Position numbers and translations under genes: made by a program
Shown here: in pieces, positions 1 through 7,700 of the stretch
Numbering within the stretch: the first letter of the stretch is position 1
Layout of the letters: each line of letters begins with the position of its first letter
From: an uncultured Eubacteriales bacterium
GTDB taxonomy: Bacteria > Bacillota > Clostridia > Oscillospirales > Ruminococcaceae
Direction of reading: 5' to 3'
DNA length: 52,456 bases
Assembly (NCBI GenBank): GCA_900314975.1
Contig: OMXI01000012.1
Location: 1-52,456 of the forward strand
Notes under the pieces: model-generated
The model's input: only the letters and a program-made list of their open reading frames with translations
Told to the model about the DNA's origin: nothing
Databases searched by the model: none

Positions 1-29
1 TTTGCAATTATATTATACCACAAAAAGAA

Positions 30-71
30 GAGCTTTGCACTACCTTTTTGGAGTGCGAAGCTCTCTTTTTT
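30..71. terminator. Bidirectional terminator downstream of lysC
   Basis: A 12-bp stem (30-41 with 52-63, one G-U pair) and 10-nt loop is flanked by A-rich sequence on the left and a T-run on the right, so it can end transcription from both directions: leftward lysC and any rightward gene from before the window. Confidence 0.8.
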
Positions 72-77
72 GCTCTA

Positions 78-98
78 GGGCTGCAACAGCCCCTTTTT
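78..98 (+). terminator. Second small terminator hairpin, plus strand
   Basis: GGGCTG and CAGCCC (78-83, 87-92) form a six-pair stem with a CAA loop, followed by CTTTTTT. It has a T-tail only on the plus strand, so it would back up the hairpin at 30-71 for a gene entering from the left. Confidence 0.55.
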
Positions 99-113
99 TG
101 TATGTATGACTTT

Positions 114-1439
114 TTATTTTTCAAGCTGTGTATCAACGAAGATGCTGTATATAGCCTGCATAGCCTTTTCAAAGTCGTTCTCGCTCACGCCGATTATGAT
201 GTTAAGCTCGCTCGAACCCTGGTCTATCATCTTAACGTTGACCCTTGCGTGTGCAAGTGCGGAGAATATCCTGCCTGCTGTACCTCTGTTGGACTTCATC
301 GCACGTCCAACGACTGCGATAAGTGCAAGGTCTGTTTCAATGTCGATAACATCCGGCTTGCAGTTGCGGTGGATACCTGCAAGTATCTCCTGCTCCTTTG
401 GCGCAAACTCCTGCTGGTGAACGACGATAGACATTGTATCGATACCCGAAGGCATATGCTCAAAGCAGATACCGTTCTTTTCAAACACCTCAAGGACACG
501 TCTGCCAAAGCCTATCTCGGCGTTCATCATATCCTTTTCTATATTGATAGCTGTAAAGCCCTTTTTGCCTGCGATACCCGTGATAGTGAACTGCGGCTTC
601 TGCGAGGTGGACTCAACGATGAACGTGCCGTCGTCCTCGGGAGCATTGGTATTCTTGATATTGATAGGTATACCTGCTTTTCTTACGGGGAAGATAGCGT
701 CCTCGTGCAGAACCGTTGCGCCCATGTATGAAAGCTCACGAAGCTCCTTGTAGGTGATTATCTTGATAGTCTGCGGGTCTTTGATAACACGCGGGTCTGC
801 AAAGAGGAAGCCCGACACGTCTGTCCAGTTTTCATAAAGGTCAGCGCCCACAGCAGCCGCTACGATAGAGCCTGTTATGTCAGAGCCGCCTCTTGAAAAT
901 GTCTTGATAGTATCGTTTGGCATTGAGCCGTAAAAACCCGGGATAACTGCATTGTCAAGTCCGTCAAGCTTTGCCTTGAGCGCCTTGTTTGTCTTTTTGG
1001 AATCAAAATGTCCCTGCTCGTCAAAGAAGATGACGTCAGCAGCGTCTATAAAGTTGTAGCCAAGGTAATTGGCAAGCACTATTCCGTTGAGGTATTCGCC
1101 TCTTGATGCGGCATAATCGCGTCCTGCCTTGCCGATAAAGCAAGCATTGATGATTTCAAATTCCTTGTCAAGAGAAAGGTCAAGACCAAGCTCGCTGATG
1201 ATGCCGTTGTATCTTTCCTTTATCTTATCAAAAGCCTTTTTGAAATCCTTGCCCTTTGCTGCAAGGTCATAGCAGCCGTAGAGCATATCCGTTACCTTGG
1301 TGTCAGCAGAATCTCTTTTGCCCGGTGCGCTGGGAACTACAAATCTTCTTGAGCTTTCAGCAGTGATGATAGCCTTTACCTTCTCAAACTGCTTTGCGCT
1401 CGCCAGTGAGCTTCCGCCGAATTTAACAACTTTTGTCAT
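114..1439 (-). CDS. lysC: Aspartate kinase (aspartokinase), monofunctional
   Basis: Phosphorylates aspartate, the first step towards lysine, threonine, methionine and diaminopimelate; cytosolic. The 441-aa protein opens with the amino-acid kinase signature VVKFGGSSLA (residues 4-13), has a kinase domain to about residue 290 with SRGGSDITG, and ends in a regulatory region of two ACT-type subdomains (about 300-441). The length fits a single-function enzyme with no homoserine dehydrogenase fused. Start ATG at 1439 has a GAGG site 7 nt upstream and a clear promoter at 1491-1519, leaving a leader of only about 45 nt, too short for a lysine riboswitch. Feedback control is therefore probably through the ACT domains. 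It is transcribed alone; the upstream HAD gene has no visible terminator, so some read-through is possible. Confidence 0.95.
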   Translation of the reverse strand: MTKVVKFGGSSLASAKQFEKVKAIITAESSRRFVVPSAPGKRDSADTKVTDMLYGCYDLAAKGKDFKKAFDKIKERYNGIISELGLDLSLDKEFEIINACFIGKAGRDYAASRGEYLNGIVLANYLGYNFIDAADVIFFDEQGHFDSKKTNKALKAKLDGLDNAVIPGFYGSMPNDTIKTFSRGGSDITGSIVAAAVGADLYENWTDVSGFLFADPRVIKDPQTIKIITYKELRELSYMGATVLHEDAIFPVRKAGIPINIKNTNAPEDDGTFIVESTSQKPQFTITGIAGKKGFTAINIEKDMMNAEIGFGRRVLEVFEKNGICFEHMPSGIDTMSIVVHQQEFAPKEQEILAGIHRNCKPDVIDIETDLALIAVVGRAMKSNRGTAGRIFSALAHARVNVKMIDQGSSELNIIIGVSENDFEKAMQAIYSIFVDTQLEK

Positions 1440-1490
1440 ACAAAAACCTCATTTACATTAGTATTGATACTTATTAACAGTACAAATAAT

Positions 1491-1519
1491 AGTATACAAA
1501 ACTTTGCTTTTTACGTCAA
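1491..1519 (-). promoter_or_regulatory. Promoter of lysC
   Basis: On the minus strand: TTGACG (1519-1514), 17-nt spacer, TATACT (1496-1491). Confidence 0.75.
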
Positions 1520-1623
1520 TGTGCATTTTGACAAATATATATGAATTTTTATCTGTTCGTTTGTGAAATACGCTTGTTCACGGCAGACAAACATTGTGTA
1601 GCCGAATCAAGTGCAGATGTATC

Positions 1624-2286
1624 TCACAGCAGTACATCAAGTTTGTCGTTAAGCTCTGAAAGTGAGTCGAAACAGCCGTAGAGCAGAGGCTTTGTCTGTT
1701 TGTCAGGCAAGGACAGGTCTGGTATCATAACAGGCTTGCAGTGTGCGTCATATGCCGAGCGTATGCCGTTGGGGGAGTCCTCAAGCGCAAGGCAGTTCTC
1801 GCACGGCAGCCCCAGCGCCTTTGCAGCAGCTATGTAGATGTCGGGCTTTGGCTTGCCGTTTGCTATAGTGTCACCCGTAACCAGCTCGTCAAAATAATGC
1901 AAAACCCCTGCTTTTGTAAGGTACATATCAGTGCGCTGCCTGTCTGTTGCAGTTGCCACGGCGAGCTTTAATCCACGCTGCGACAGGCTTTCAAGCAGCT
2001 CGTCAAGCCCCTGCTTTTTCTCTATGCCGTTTTGCGCGATATATGCGTTCATCAGCTCTATCCTTTTTGCCCGTACAGCGTAGTAATCAAAGTCTTTCCC
2101 GAAAATGCTTTGCAGGTGCGGCTGTGCATATTTCGCCGCAAGCGAGCGTATACCGAGCACGTGCTGCTTTTGCATATCAAAGCCGTAAAAAGCCGCAGCC
2201 TCACACCAAAAGCGCGTCAGCAACTTCTCGGTGTCAAGCATAAGACCGTCCATATCGAAAATAACGCCTTTTATGGTTTGTGCCAT
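1624..2286 (-). CDS. HAD-superfamily hydrolase, beta-phosphoglucomutase-like
   Basis: A 220-aa cytosolic phosphatase or phosphomutase of HAD subfamily IA. Visible motifs in order: motif I DMDGLMLDTE (about 11-20) with the nucleophile and acid/base Asp pair, motif II ATATDR (about 115-120), the conserved Lys in GKPKPD (about 144-149), and motif III LEDSPNGI (about 168-175). The helical cap lies between motifs I and II. The substrate cannot be read from sequence; beta-phosphoglucomutase, phosphoglycolate phosphatase and sugar-phosphate phosphatases share this layout. It has its own promoter, divergent from the PP2C gene, and a GGAGAG ribosome site before ATG 2286. No hairpin terminator is seen after it, so transcripts may run into lysC. 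Confidence 0.85.
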   Translation of the reverse strand: MAQTIKGVIFDMDGLMLDTEKLLTRFWCEAAAFYGFDMQKQHVLGIRSLAAKYAQPHLQSIFGKDFDYYAVRAKRIELMNAYIAQNGIEKKQGLDELLESLSQRGLKLAVATATDRQRTDMYLTKAGVLHYFDELVTGDTIANGKPKPDIYIAAAKALGLPCENCLALEDSPNGIRSAYDAHCKPVMIPDLSLPDKQTKPLLYGCFDSLSELNDKLDVLL

Positions 2287-2324
2287 AGTTTTAACTCTCC
2301 TTTGTGTGAAATCTGCCCAAAAAT

Positions 2325-2353
2325 ATTATACATTTTTCAGCGCGCAAATGCAA
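2325..2353 (-). promoter_or_regulatory. Promoter of the HAD hydrolase gene
   Basis: On the minus strand: TTGCAT (2353-2348), 17-nt spacer, perfect TATAAT (2330-2325). It lies back to back with the PP2C promoter. Confidence 0.65.
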
Positions 2354-2362
2354 GCGTTTAAA

Positions 2363-2397
2363 TTGACAAGGGTATTAAAATATGTTATCATTATAAT
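2363..2397 (+). promoter_or_regulatory. Promoter of the PP2C gene
   Basis: TTGACA at 2363-2368. The -10 is either TATCAT (2386-2391, 17-nt spacer) or the perfect TATAAT next to it (2392-2397, 23-nt spacer, too long). Transcription would begin around 2398-2404, which argues against an ATG start at 2404. Confidence 0.6.
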
Positions 2398-2418
2398 GTA
2401 TGAATGGGGGTGAGAACG

Positions 2419-3750
2419 GTGAATTACTATATCTATGGGTATACCTCAAAGGGCGATGTACGCAGCGAAAACGAGGACAGGATACTTATAGACGGCAGGA
2501 TAAAAAGCGACGGGAGCCGCTATTCTATCGTTTCAGCACCGTTCATTACCGCAGTATGCGACGGAGTTGGCGGCGAAAAGGCGGGCGAGCTTGCTGCGCA
2601 GACCTGTCTTGAAGAGCTTGCAAAGGTGCAGTACCGTTCGGGTGTTGACATCAAGGGAGCTGTCAACGATATTCACCGCAAGGTCAAGAAAAGCGGTGTT
2701 ATCGGGCAGGGTACGCTGAATATGCAGACCACGCTTTGCGCTTTGGCTGTTGACGAAAACGGCGAGGCTGTGTGCATAAACGTGGGCGACAGCCGTATGT
2801 ACAGGTACGTCAACGCCGCGATAAGACAGATATCTACCGACCAGTCATACAGACAGTTCGTATACGAGCACGGCAGCGAGGGCGAGGAGGAGCATATCGA
2901 CCCAAAGCTGCAAAATGCTATCGTTTCGTCGATAGGCAGCCTTTCCAATGACCCCGAAATAGAGGTAGTGCAGCTTGTGACGCGCTTTGGAAAAGAACCA
3001 GATGATATGATACTTATCGTTTCCGACGGCATTTCCGATTTTGTCAGCGAGCAGCAGCTTGAAATAGGTATGGGTCTTGACCTGCCGATAGGGCAGAAGC
3101 TTGAGGCTATCGCGCAGCTTGCTGTTGACAACGGCAGCCAGGATAACATCTCGATAATCGGCATAAAGCCGTACATAACCAAGCAGGAGCTTGAGGCGAT
3201 AACGTCGGATAAAAAGGGCGAGACTGTCAACATTCAAAAGCTGATAGCAGAGACCGACGAGCTTGGCGACATTCTCACGTTTGACCTTGATGAGATACTT
3301 TCAAAGCCGCTTGAAGAGCTTATCGACCACCAGCCGCAGCCTATGCCCAAGCCAAAGCCAAAGGCTGAACCAAAGAAAGAACCGATACCGCACAGCGAGT
3401 CTGCGGCAAAAACTGAAACAATAACGCAGCCCGAGCCTGTAAAAGTACCCGAGCCGACAGATACACAGCAAAGTGCTGTACAAAACAAAGAGGAGGAGAC
3501 TATGACAGCGCATAACGAAAGTGAAAAGCCGCAGCAGACGAATTTGCCTGACGAGCTTGTTCAGACGCAGGATATAGGTGAGCAGTTCAAACAGCAGCTG
3601 ACGCAGGCACAGGAAAATGTGAATAATACCGAGCAGACCGAGCAAAAGGGCGAAAAGAAAAAGATAGATTTCAGCCTGCACACGATTGAGCTTACGCATC
3701 AGTCTGCATCAAGCCTTGCACGCCTTGAAAAGCTGTTTGGCAAAAAGTAA
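2419..3750 (+). CDS. PP2C-family Ser/Thr protein phosphatase with long disordered tail
   Basis: A metal-dependent (Mn/Mg) phosphatase that removes phosphate from Ser/Thr. The first ~265 residues are a PP2C domain with the metal-binding signatures SENEDR, CDGVGG, VGDSRMYRY, SDGISD and the final QDN. All key acidic residues are present, so it should be active. Residues ~265-410 are Pro/Glu/Lys/Gln-rich low complexity. The last ~30 residues (KIDFSLHTIEL... to LEKLFGKK) look ordered and amphipathic, perhaps a docking segment. No TM segment is seen. GTG 2419 is preferred to ATG 2404 because GGGGGTGAG sits 5-12 nt before it and the promoter leaves almost no leader for the ATG. PP2C genes usually sit beside a PASTA kinase; here the nearest kinase-like gene is 33 kb away and looks catalytically dead. 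Confidence 0.88.
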   Translation: MNYYIYGYTSKGDVRSENEDRILIDGRIKSDGSRYSIVSAPFITAVCDGVGGEKAGELAAQTCLEELAKVQYRSGVDIKGAVNDIHRKVKKSGVIGQGTLNMQTTLCALAVDENGEAVCINVGDSRMYRYVNAAIRQISTDQSYRQFVYEHGSEGEEEHIDPKLQNAIVSSIGSLSNDPEIEVVQLVTRFGKEPDDMILIVSDGISDFVSEQQLEIGMGLDLPIGQKLEAIAQLAVDNGSQDNISIIGIKPYITKQELEAITSDKKGETVNIQKLIAETDELGDILTFDLDEILSKPLEELIDHQPQPMPKPKPKAEPKKEPIPHSESAAKTETITQPEPVKVPEPTDTQQSAVQNKEEETMTAHNESEKPQQTNLPDELVQTQDIGEQFKQQLTQAQENVNNTEQTEQKGEKKKIDFSLHTIELTHQSASSLARLEKLFGKK

Positions 3751-3756
3751 AAAATT

Positions 3757-3788
3757 GCGCTGTAGTGTTGATACATTACAGCGCTTTT
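3757..3788 (+). terminator. Terminator after the PP2C gene
   Basis: An 11-bp stem (3757-3767 with 3774-3784, one G-U) and 6-nt loop, followed by TTTT. Confidence 0.75.
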
Positions 3789-3809
3789 GATGTTTAACTG
3801 CATTGTTTA

Positions 3810-3838
3810 TTGACTTTGAAAAGGGTTTGAGTTATAAT
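3810..3838 (+). promoter_or_regulatory. Promoter of pyk
   Basis: TTGACT (3810-3815), 17-nt spacer, perfect TATAAT (3833-3838). Confidence 0.8.
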
Positions 3839-3868
3839 ATATATTGATTTGAAACGGGGGAATAGCAA

Positions 3869-5287
3869 ATGAAAAAAACAAAAATCGTATGTACAATAGG
3901 TCCGTCAACAGATGATGACAGCATTCTGCGCGAGATGATGAAAAACGGAATGGACGTTGCAAGGTTCAACTTTTCACATTCCGAGCATGATGTGCATAAA
4001 AAACGCTTTGAGCAGGTGTGCCGTCTGCGTGACGAGCTTGGTCTTAATATAGCGACCCTGCTTGATACAAAGGGTCCCGAGGTACGTCTGAAAACCTTTG
4101 AAAAGGGAAGCGTTGTGATAAATGACGGCGACAGCTTTACGCTGACTACACGCGATGTACAGGGCGATGAAACTATCTGCTCTATAACCTTCGGCAATCT
4201 TCCCAAGGACATCTCGGTGGGTACGTCTATCCTTATTGATGACGGCGCTATCGAGCTTTGCGCACAGAGCGTAAACAGTACGGATATCGTGTGCAAGGTA
4301 GTGCGCGGCGGTAAGATATCCGACCACAAGGGCATAAATGTTCCCGATGTAAACCTGTCAATGCCGTATATCTCCGATGCGGATATGAAAGACCTCGAAT
4401 TCGGCGCAAAAATGGGGTTTGACTACATCGCGGCATCATTCGTAAGAACAGGTGCAGATGTTATTTACCTGCGCAAATTCACCCAGTCGCTCGGCTGGTT
4501 CAACCCAAGGATAATCGCAAAGATCGAGAACGCACAGGGCGTTGAGAATATCGACGAGATACTCCAGGCAGCTGACGGCATTATGGTAGCGCGCGGCGAT
4601 ATGGGCGTTGAGATACCGTTCGAGAAGATACCTGCTATACAGAAAGAGCTTATCAAAAAGGCTTACAACGCGGGCAAGAACGTTATCACCGCAACGCAGA
4701 TGCTTGAATCTATGATCTCCAACGCGCGTCCGACAAGAGCCGAGATAACTGACGTTGCAAACGCTATCTATGACGGAAGCTCGGCGATCATGCTCTCGGG
4801 CGAGACCGCCGCAGGCAAGTATCCCGTTGAGGCGGTAAAGACGATGAGCCGTATCGCAGAAACTACCGAGGGCGCTATCGACTATATCGGCAGATTCAAA
4901 AAGCACGCCGACGACCTTGACCCGACCATTACCGATGCAATCGCCCACGCAAGCGTTACCACCGCGCACGATTTGAAAGCGGCGGCAATTCTGACTGTTA
5001 CAAAGAGCGGCGGCACGGCGAGAACGCTTTCCAAGTTCAGACCAAACTGCCCGATAATCGCGCTGACGACTGATGAAACGACCTGCCACCAGCTGAATTT
5101 AAGCTGGGGCATAGAGCCCGGTCTTATGGACGAAAAGGACAACACCGACCAGCTTATTGAGCACGCTATACAGGTCTCGCTCGAAAAGGGCTATCTGAAA
5201 AAGGGCGACCTTGTGGTCATTACTGCGGGCGTGCCGCTTGGCATAAGCGGCACCACGAATCTTCTGAAAGTTGAAAGGGTAGACTGA
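3869..5287 (+). CDS. pyk: Pyruvate kinase
   Basis: Converts phosphoenolpyruvate and ADP to pyruvate and ATP, the last ATP-yielding step of glycolysis. The 472-aa length is that of the plain enzyme without the extra C-terminal PEP-utiliser domain some Firmicutes carry. Family landmarks: KTKIVCTIGPS at the N-terminus, RFNFSHSEH, the substrate loop LDTKGPEVR, VARGDMGVEIPFEKIP, and ATQMLESM followed by PTRAEITDVANAI. The C-terminal allosteric domain follows from about residue 345. It has its own promoter, a GGGGG ribosome site and a terminator, so it is a single-gene unit. It complements pfkA at 37.6 kb. Confidence 0.97.
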   Translation: MKKTKIVCTIGPSTDDDSILREMMKNGMDVARFNFSHSEHDVHKKRFEQVCRLRDELGLNIATLLDTKGPEVRLKTFEKGSVVINDGDSFTLTTRDVQGDETICSITFGNLPKDISVGTSILIDDGAIELCAQSVNSTDIVCKVVRGGKISDHKGINVPDVNLSMPYISDADMKDLEFGAKMGFDYIAASFVRTGADVIYLRKFTQSLGWFNPRIIAKIENAQGVENIDEILQAADGIMVARGDMGVEIPFEKIPAIQKELIKKAYNAGKNVITATQMLESMISNARPTRAEITDVANAIYDGSSAIMLSGETAAGKYPVEAVKTMSRIAETTEGAIDYIGRFKKHADDLDPTITDAIAHASVTTAHDLKAAAILTVTKSGGTARTLSKFRPNCPIIALTTDETTCHQLNLSWGIEPGLMDEKDNTDQLIEHAIQVSLEKGYLKKGDLVVITAGVPLGISGTTNLLKVERVD

Positions 5288-5294
5288 TAACAGC

Positions 5295-5331
5295 AAAGAC
5301 CTCCTGCATTTAATGTGCGGGAGGTCTTTTT
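5295..5331. terminator. Bidirectional terminator between pyk and the anti-sigma gene
   Basis: A 14-bp stem (5295-5308 with 5316-5329, one G-U) and 7-nt loop, followed by T-run on the plus strand and with AAA on the other side. It serves two convergent genes. Confidence 0.85.
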
Positions 5332-5335
5332 GTGC

Positions 5336-7054
5336 CTATTTATTCAGATAATCAGCAATCTTCTGTGCCTTTTCCTTTCCGATGTTGAACACTTTCGGCG
5401 TGCCGAAAACATCTGCATAAAGGTATCCGTCCTCGCTGACCTTTATGCTCTTGCCCTTGCAACCAAGTATGCTGATATCAACATTTATTTCGGCGAGCTT
5501 TTTGCTGTCGTCATACTTGCTTGTGTCTGATTCGATCACGTTCTTTTCGCCGTCATCAAATATCACATCCCACACCTTGTCGGCTGCAAGCGGCTTTTGG
5601 GACTTGCTCGTGTACGTTGCGTAGTATTTCATACCGATGTCGTTTGCATACTCGTAAAGAGTGCTTGGTGAGAAGTCCTTGGCTGTGAAAACGTACCAGT
5701 TGTCGTCGATTACTACTCCGAAATTGTTAGTATACTTTATCGCATAAGCGCACTTTGATTTGACGTGTTTGAGCTGCGCGCTGTATCCGCCAATGGAATT
5801 ATTTGATCTTTCTTCCATATAGAATTTATCTGTATTGCGGTATTTTTTGTAAAACTCCTCCGTATAAATAATAGCTCCGCCGTAGCTGTCGCTGTTCTCT
5901 ATTTCCTGCGGCGATACAGTGCTGCCTGTTGTACGGTAGATAAAACTGCTGCGCCCGTAATTTGAAGTAATTTCAAACACCGTGTATTTCTTGCTTACAT
6001 CGTTTTCGTCAAACAGCTTTGATACGCTGCTGCTGTCTGATGAACGCTTTTGCTCGCTTTCGCCCTGCTGCCTGCCCTCATAGATAAGCTCGTAGCCTCG
6101 GCAGCTCGATGTGAGGTAGGTCTTTAAGCGCTGGACTTTTTTGGTGTCTATCCTGAATATCTTTGCGCTGCCAAGAAGATTTGTAAACAGCATTCCGTCA
6201 TCGCTGAACGACATTGTGATGTTCTTATATCCAAGCACATCCATATTTGTGCTGATGCTGACGCGCTTTGTAAAACCGCCCTTTGCAAGTATGTCGTTGG
6301 GGTCGCTTAAAGCTGTCATAGATGATGTGTCGGAGAACAGTATATCCCACACCTTTTTCTTGTCAATTCCCTCGAACTCTATCTCTCTGCCGTCGTTGAG
6401 CGTGTAGTATGCCGAGCCGAAAGAGATGTTGTTTTCAAGGTCAAGGCTTTCGGCAAATTCCTTGAACGTATGCGGAATGAACTCGGTATTGACATATGCG
6501 TAGTAAACTTCCTCACCCTTGAATTTGACCGCCATAGCATAGTTTATGTTTATGCCCTTTATTGCGTACTCGATACATTCTATGGTGTAGGTCTTATTTG
6601 TGAGCGGGTCGGTTGCGCGTGCTTCGGCGTATGGGTTGAGTACGCCGTACATGGGCGAGAAATTAATTCTGTCTGCTGGCACTAAGGTGTTTGTCGATAC
6701 AAATTTTTGCAGACCTCCCATTTCGGAGAAACGCTCGCTGTTGTTTTTTTCTTCCCAGCTTTTCTCTTTGGCAATATTAGCAAACGAGCTGTCATCAGCT
6801 TTGATTATCCTCTTTTCGTAGCCTGTATCATCTGCTGCGCTCGTGCTTGAATTTGTTTTTGACTTGTCACTTTGCACACCGCTGCTGAACAGCACCGCCA
6901 TTACGCCAAGGCATACAATAAGTGCAAAGCTCGATGCAAGCGCAAGATACTTCCACGGAAAGACCGTGACTTTTATTCTCTCCTCGGGAAGCGCCTCTAT
7001 GATGTACTCCTCGTCGATTTCCGAGAGAGCCTTTGCTGTTTTTATGTTTTTCAT
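5336..7054 (-). CDS. Membrane anti-sigma-type protein with duplicated extracellular domain
   Basis: A 572-aa protein encoded immediately after an ECF sigma factor with an ATGA overlap, the usual position of a cognate anti-sigma factor. Residues 1-35 are cytosolic, 36-58 form one TM helix, and the rest is outside the cell after a Ser/Thr/Asp-rich linker. The ectodomain holds an internal duplication: about 160-314 matches about 428-570. Shared landmarks are KVWDILF/KVWDVIF, the pattern D-V-L-G-Y-K / D-I-S-I-L-G-C-K-G-K, S-D-D-G-M-L / S-E-D-G-Y-L, and a closing KVQRLKTYL / KAQKIADYL helix. No HCC zinc anti-sigma motif is visible in the cytosolic part, and I do not recognise the family of the repeat. 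The anti-sigma role rests on position and topology, not on a recognised domain. Confidence 0.7.
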   Translation of the reverse strand: MKNIKTAKALSEIDEEYIIEALPEERIKVTVFPWKYLALASSFALIVCLGVMAVLFSSGVQSDKSKTNSSTSAADDTGYEKRIIKADDSSFANIAKEKSWEEKNNSERFSEMGGLQKFVSTNTLVPADRINFSPMYGVLNPYAEARATDPLTNKTYTIECIEYAIKGININYAMAVKFKGEEVYYAYVNTEFIPHTFKEFAESLDLENNISFGSAYYTLNDGREIEFEGIDKKKVWDILFSDTSSMTALSDPNDILAKGGFTKRVSISTNMDVLGYKNITMSFSDDGMLFTNLLGSAKIFRIDTKKVQRLKTYLTSSCRGYELIYEGRQQGESEQKRSSDSSSVSKLFDENDVSKKYTVFEITSNYGRSSFIYRTTGSTVSPQEIENSDSYGGAIIYTEEFYKKYRNTDKFYMEERSNNSIGGYSAQLKHVKSKCAYAIKYTNNFGVVIDDNWYVFTAKDFSPSTLYEYANDIGMKYYATYTSKSQKPLAADKVWDVIFDDGEKNVIESDTSKYDDSKKLAEINVDISILGCKGKSIKVSEDGYLYADVFGTPKVFNIGKEKAQKIADYLNK

Positions 7055-7605
7055 ACGCCGATCCCCTCCTTTTGCAGATATATCCGCAGGTCATCTCTTG
7101 TTCTTTTTAGTGTCATCTTTACCTTGCTTTCTCCCAGACCGTGCATTTTTGCTATCTCTTTGACGGTGCAGAAGTACCAGTAGCGCTGCACGAAAAGCAC
7201 ACGCTCCTGCTTGTCAATGCTGCCGAGAAAGCGGTTTACAGCATCGCGTATCGCGATTGAGTCCGAAAGCTCGTCACTGCCGCTTGAAAAGAATTCCTCG
7301 ATTTCATCAAAAACCGCCTCGGTCTTGCCGCTGCCGCGCTTTTTGGCGTGGTTCTTTTCGTATCTGTCAAGCGCAAGGTTACGGATTATTTTTGAAAGAT
7401 ACGCTTTAAGTGACCTCGGACGCTGCGGCGGAATGGTCTCCCAAAGCTTCATATATGCGTCGTTCACGCACTCCTCGGTATCTTCCTTGCTTTTGAGGAT
7501 ATTAGAGCATATCTTTGTGCAGTAAGCGCCGTAGCTGTCTTTTGTCTCGCTTATAGCCTGCTCACTGCGCACAAGAAACAGTTCAACTATTTTTTCGTCG
7601 TCCAT
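7051..7605 (-). CDS. ECF-type RNA polymerase sigma factor
   Basis: A 184-aa extracytoplasmic-function sigma factor. Region 2 covers about residues 40-85 (DTEECVNDAYMKLWE, then RSLKAYLSKIIRNLALDRYE). Region 4 is the C-terminal helix-turn-helix around TVKEIAKMHGLGESKVKMTL (about 148-167). The two are joined by a short acidic linker, with no region 1.1 or 3, as expected. The possible GTG start at 7614 is three codons upstream, but ATG 7605 has GAGGTG at a 6-nt spacing and is preferred. The stop overlaps the start of the membrane partner gene by 4 nt, so the two are translationally coupled. A promoter of ECF type lies just upstream (7633-7660), suggesting autoregulation. The signal sensed is unknown. 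Confidence 0.9.
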   Translation of the reverse strand: MDDEKIVELFLVRSEQAISETKDSYGAYCTKICSNILKSKEDTEECVNDAYMKLWETIPPQRPRSLKAYLSKIIRNLALDRYEKNHAKKRGSGKTEAVFDEIEEFFSSGSDELSDSIAIRDAVNRFLGSIDKQERVLFVQRYWYFCTVKEIAKMHGLGESKVKMTLKRTRDDLRIYLQKEGIGV

Positions 7606-7632
7606 ATCGGTCACCTCGCTTCCTTATCTACA

Positions 7633-7660
7633 TAGACGGGGAGTAAGCCTACCTCGTCAC
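7633..7660 (-). promoter_or_regulatory. Candidate ECF-type autoregulated promoter
   Basis: On the minus strand GTGAC (7660-7656), 17 nt, CGTCTA (7638-7633), about 28 nt upstream of the sigma start. A -10 containing CGTC is characteristic of ECF sigma factors, and no housekeeping-type promoter is visible here. Confidence 0.55.
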
Positions 7661-7695
7661 AAAAATCAAGCCCACCGTATTTCAGTGGGCTTTTG
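7661..7695 (-). terminator. Terminator after aroF
   Basis: An 8-bp stem (7668-7675 with 7685-7692) with flanking GATTTTT on the minus strand; 6 nt beyond the aroF stop. It also has TTTT on the plus side. Confidence 0.75.
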
Positions 7696-7700
7696 CATTA

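Noticed and set aside
1440-1490. Lysine riboswitch ahead of lysC
   Set aside because: The leader is about 45 nt, far too short for the aptamer.
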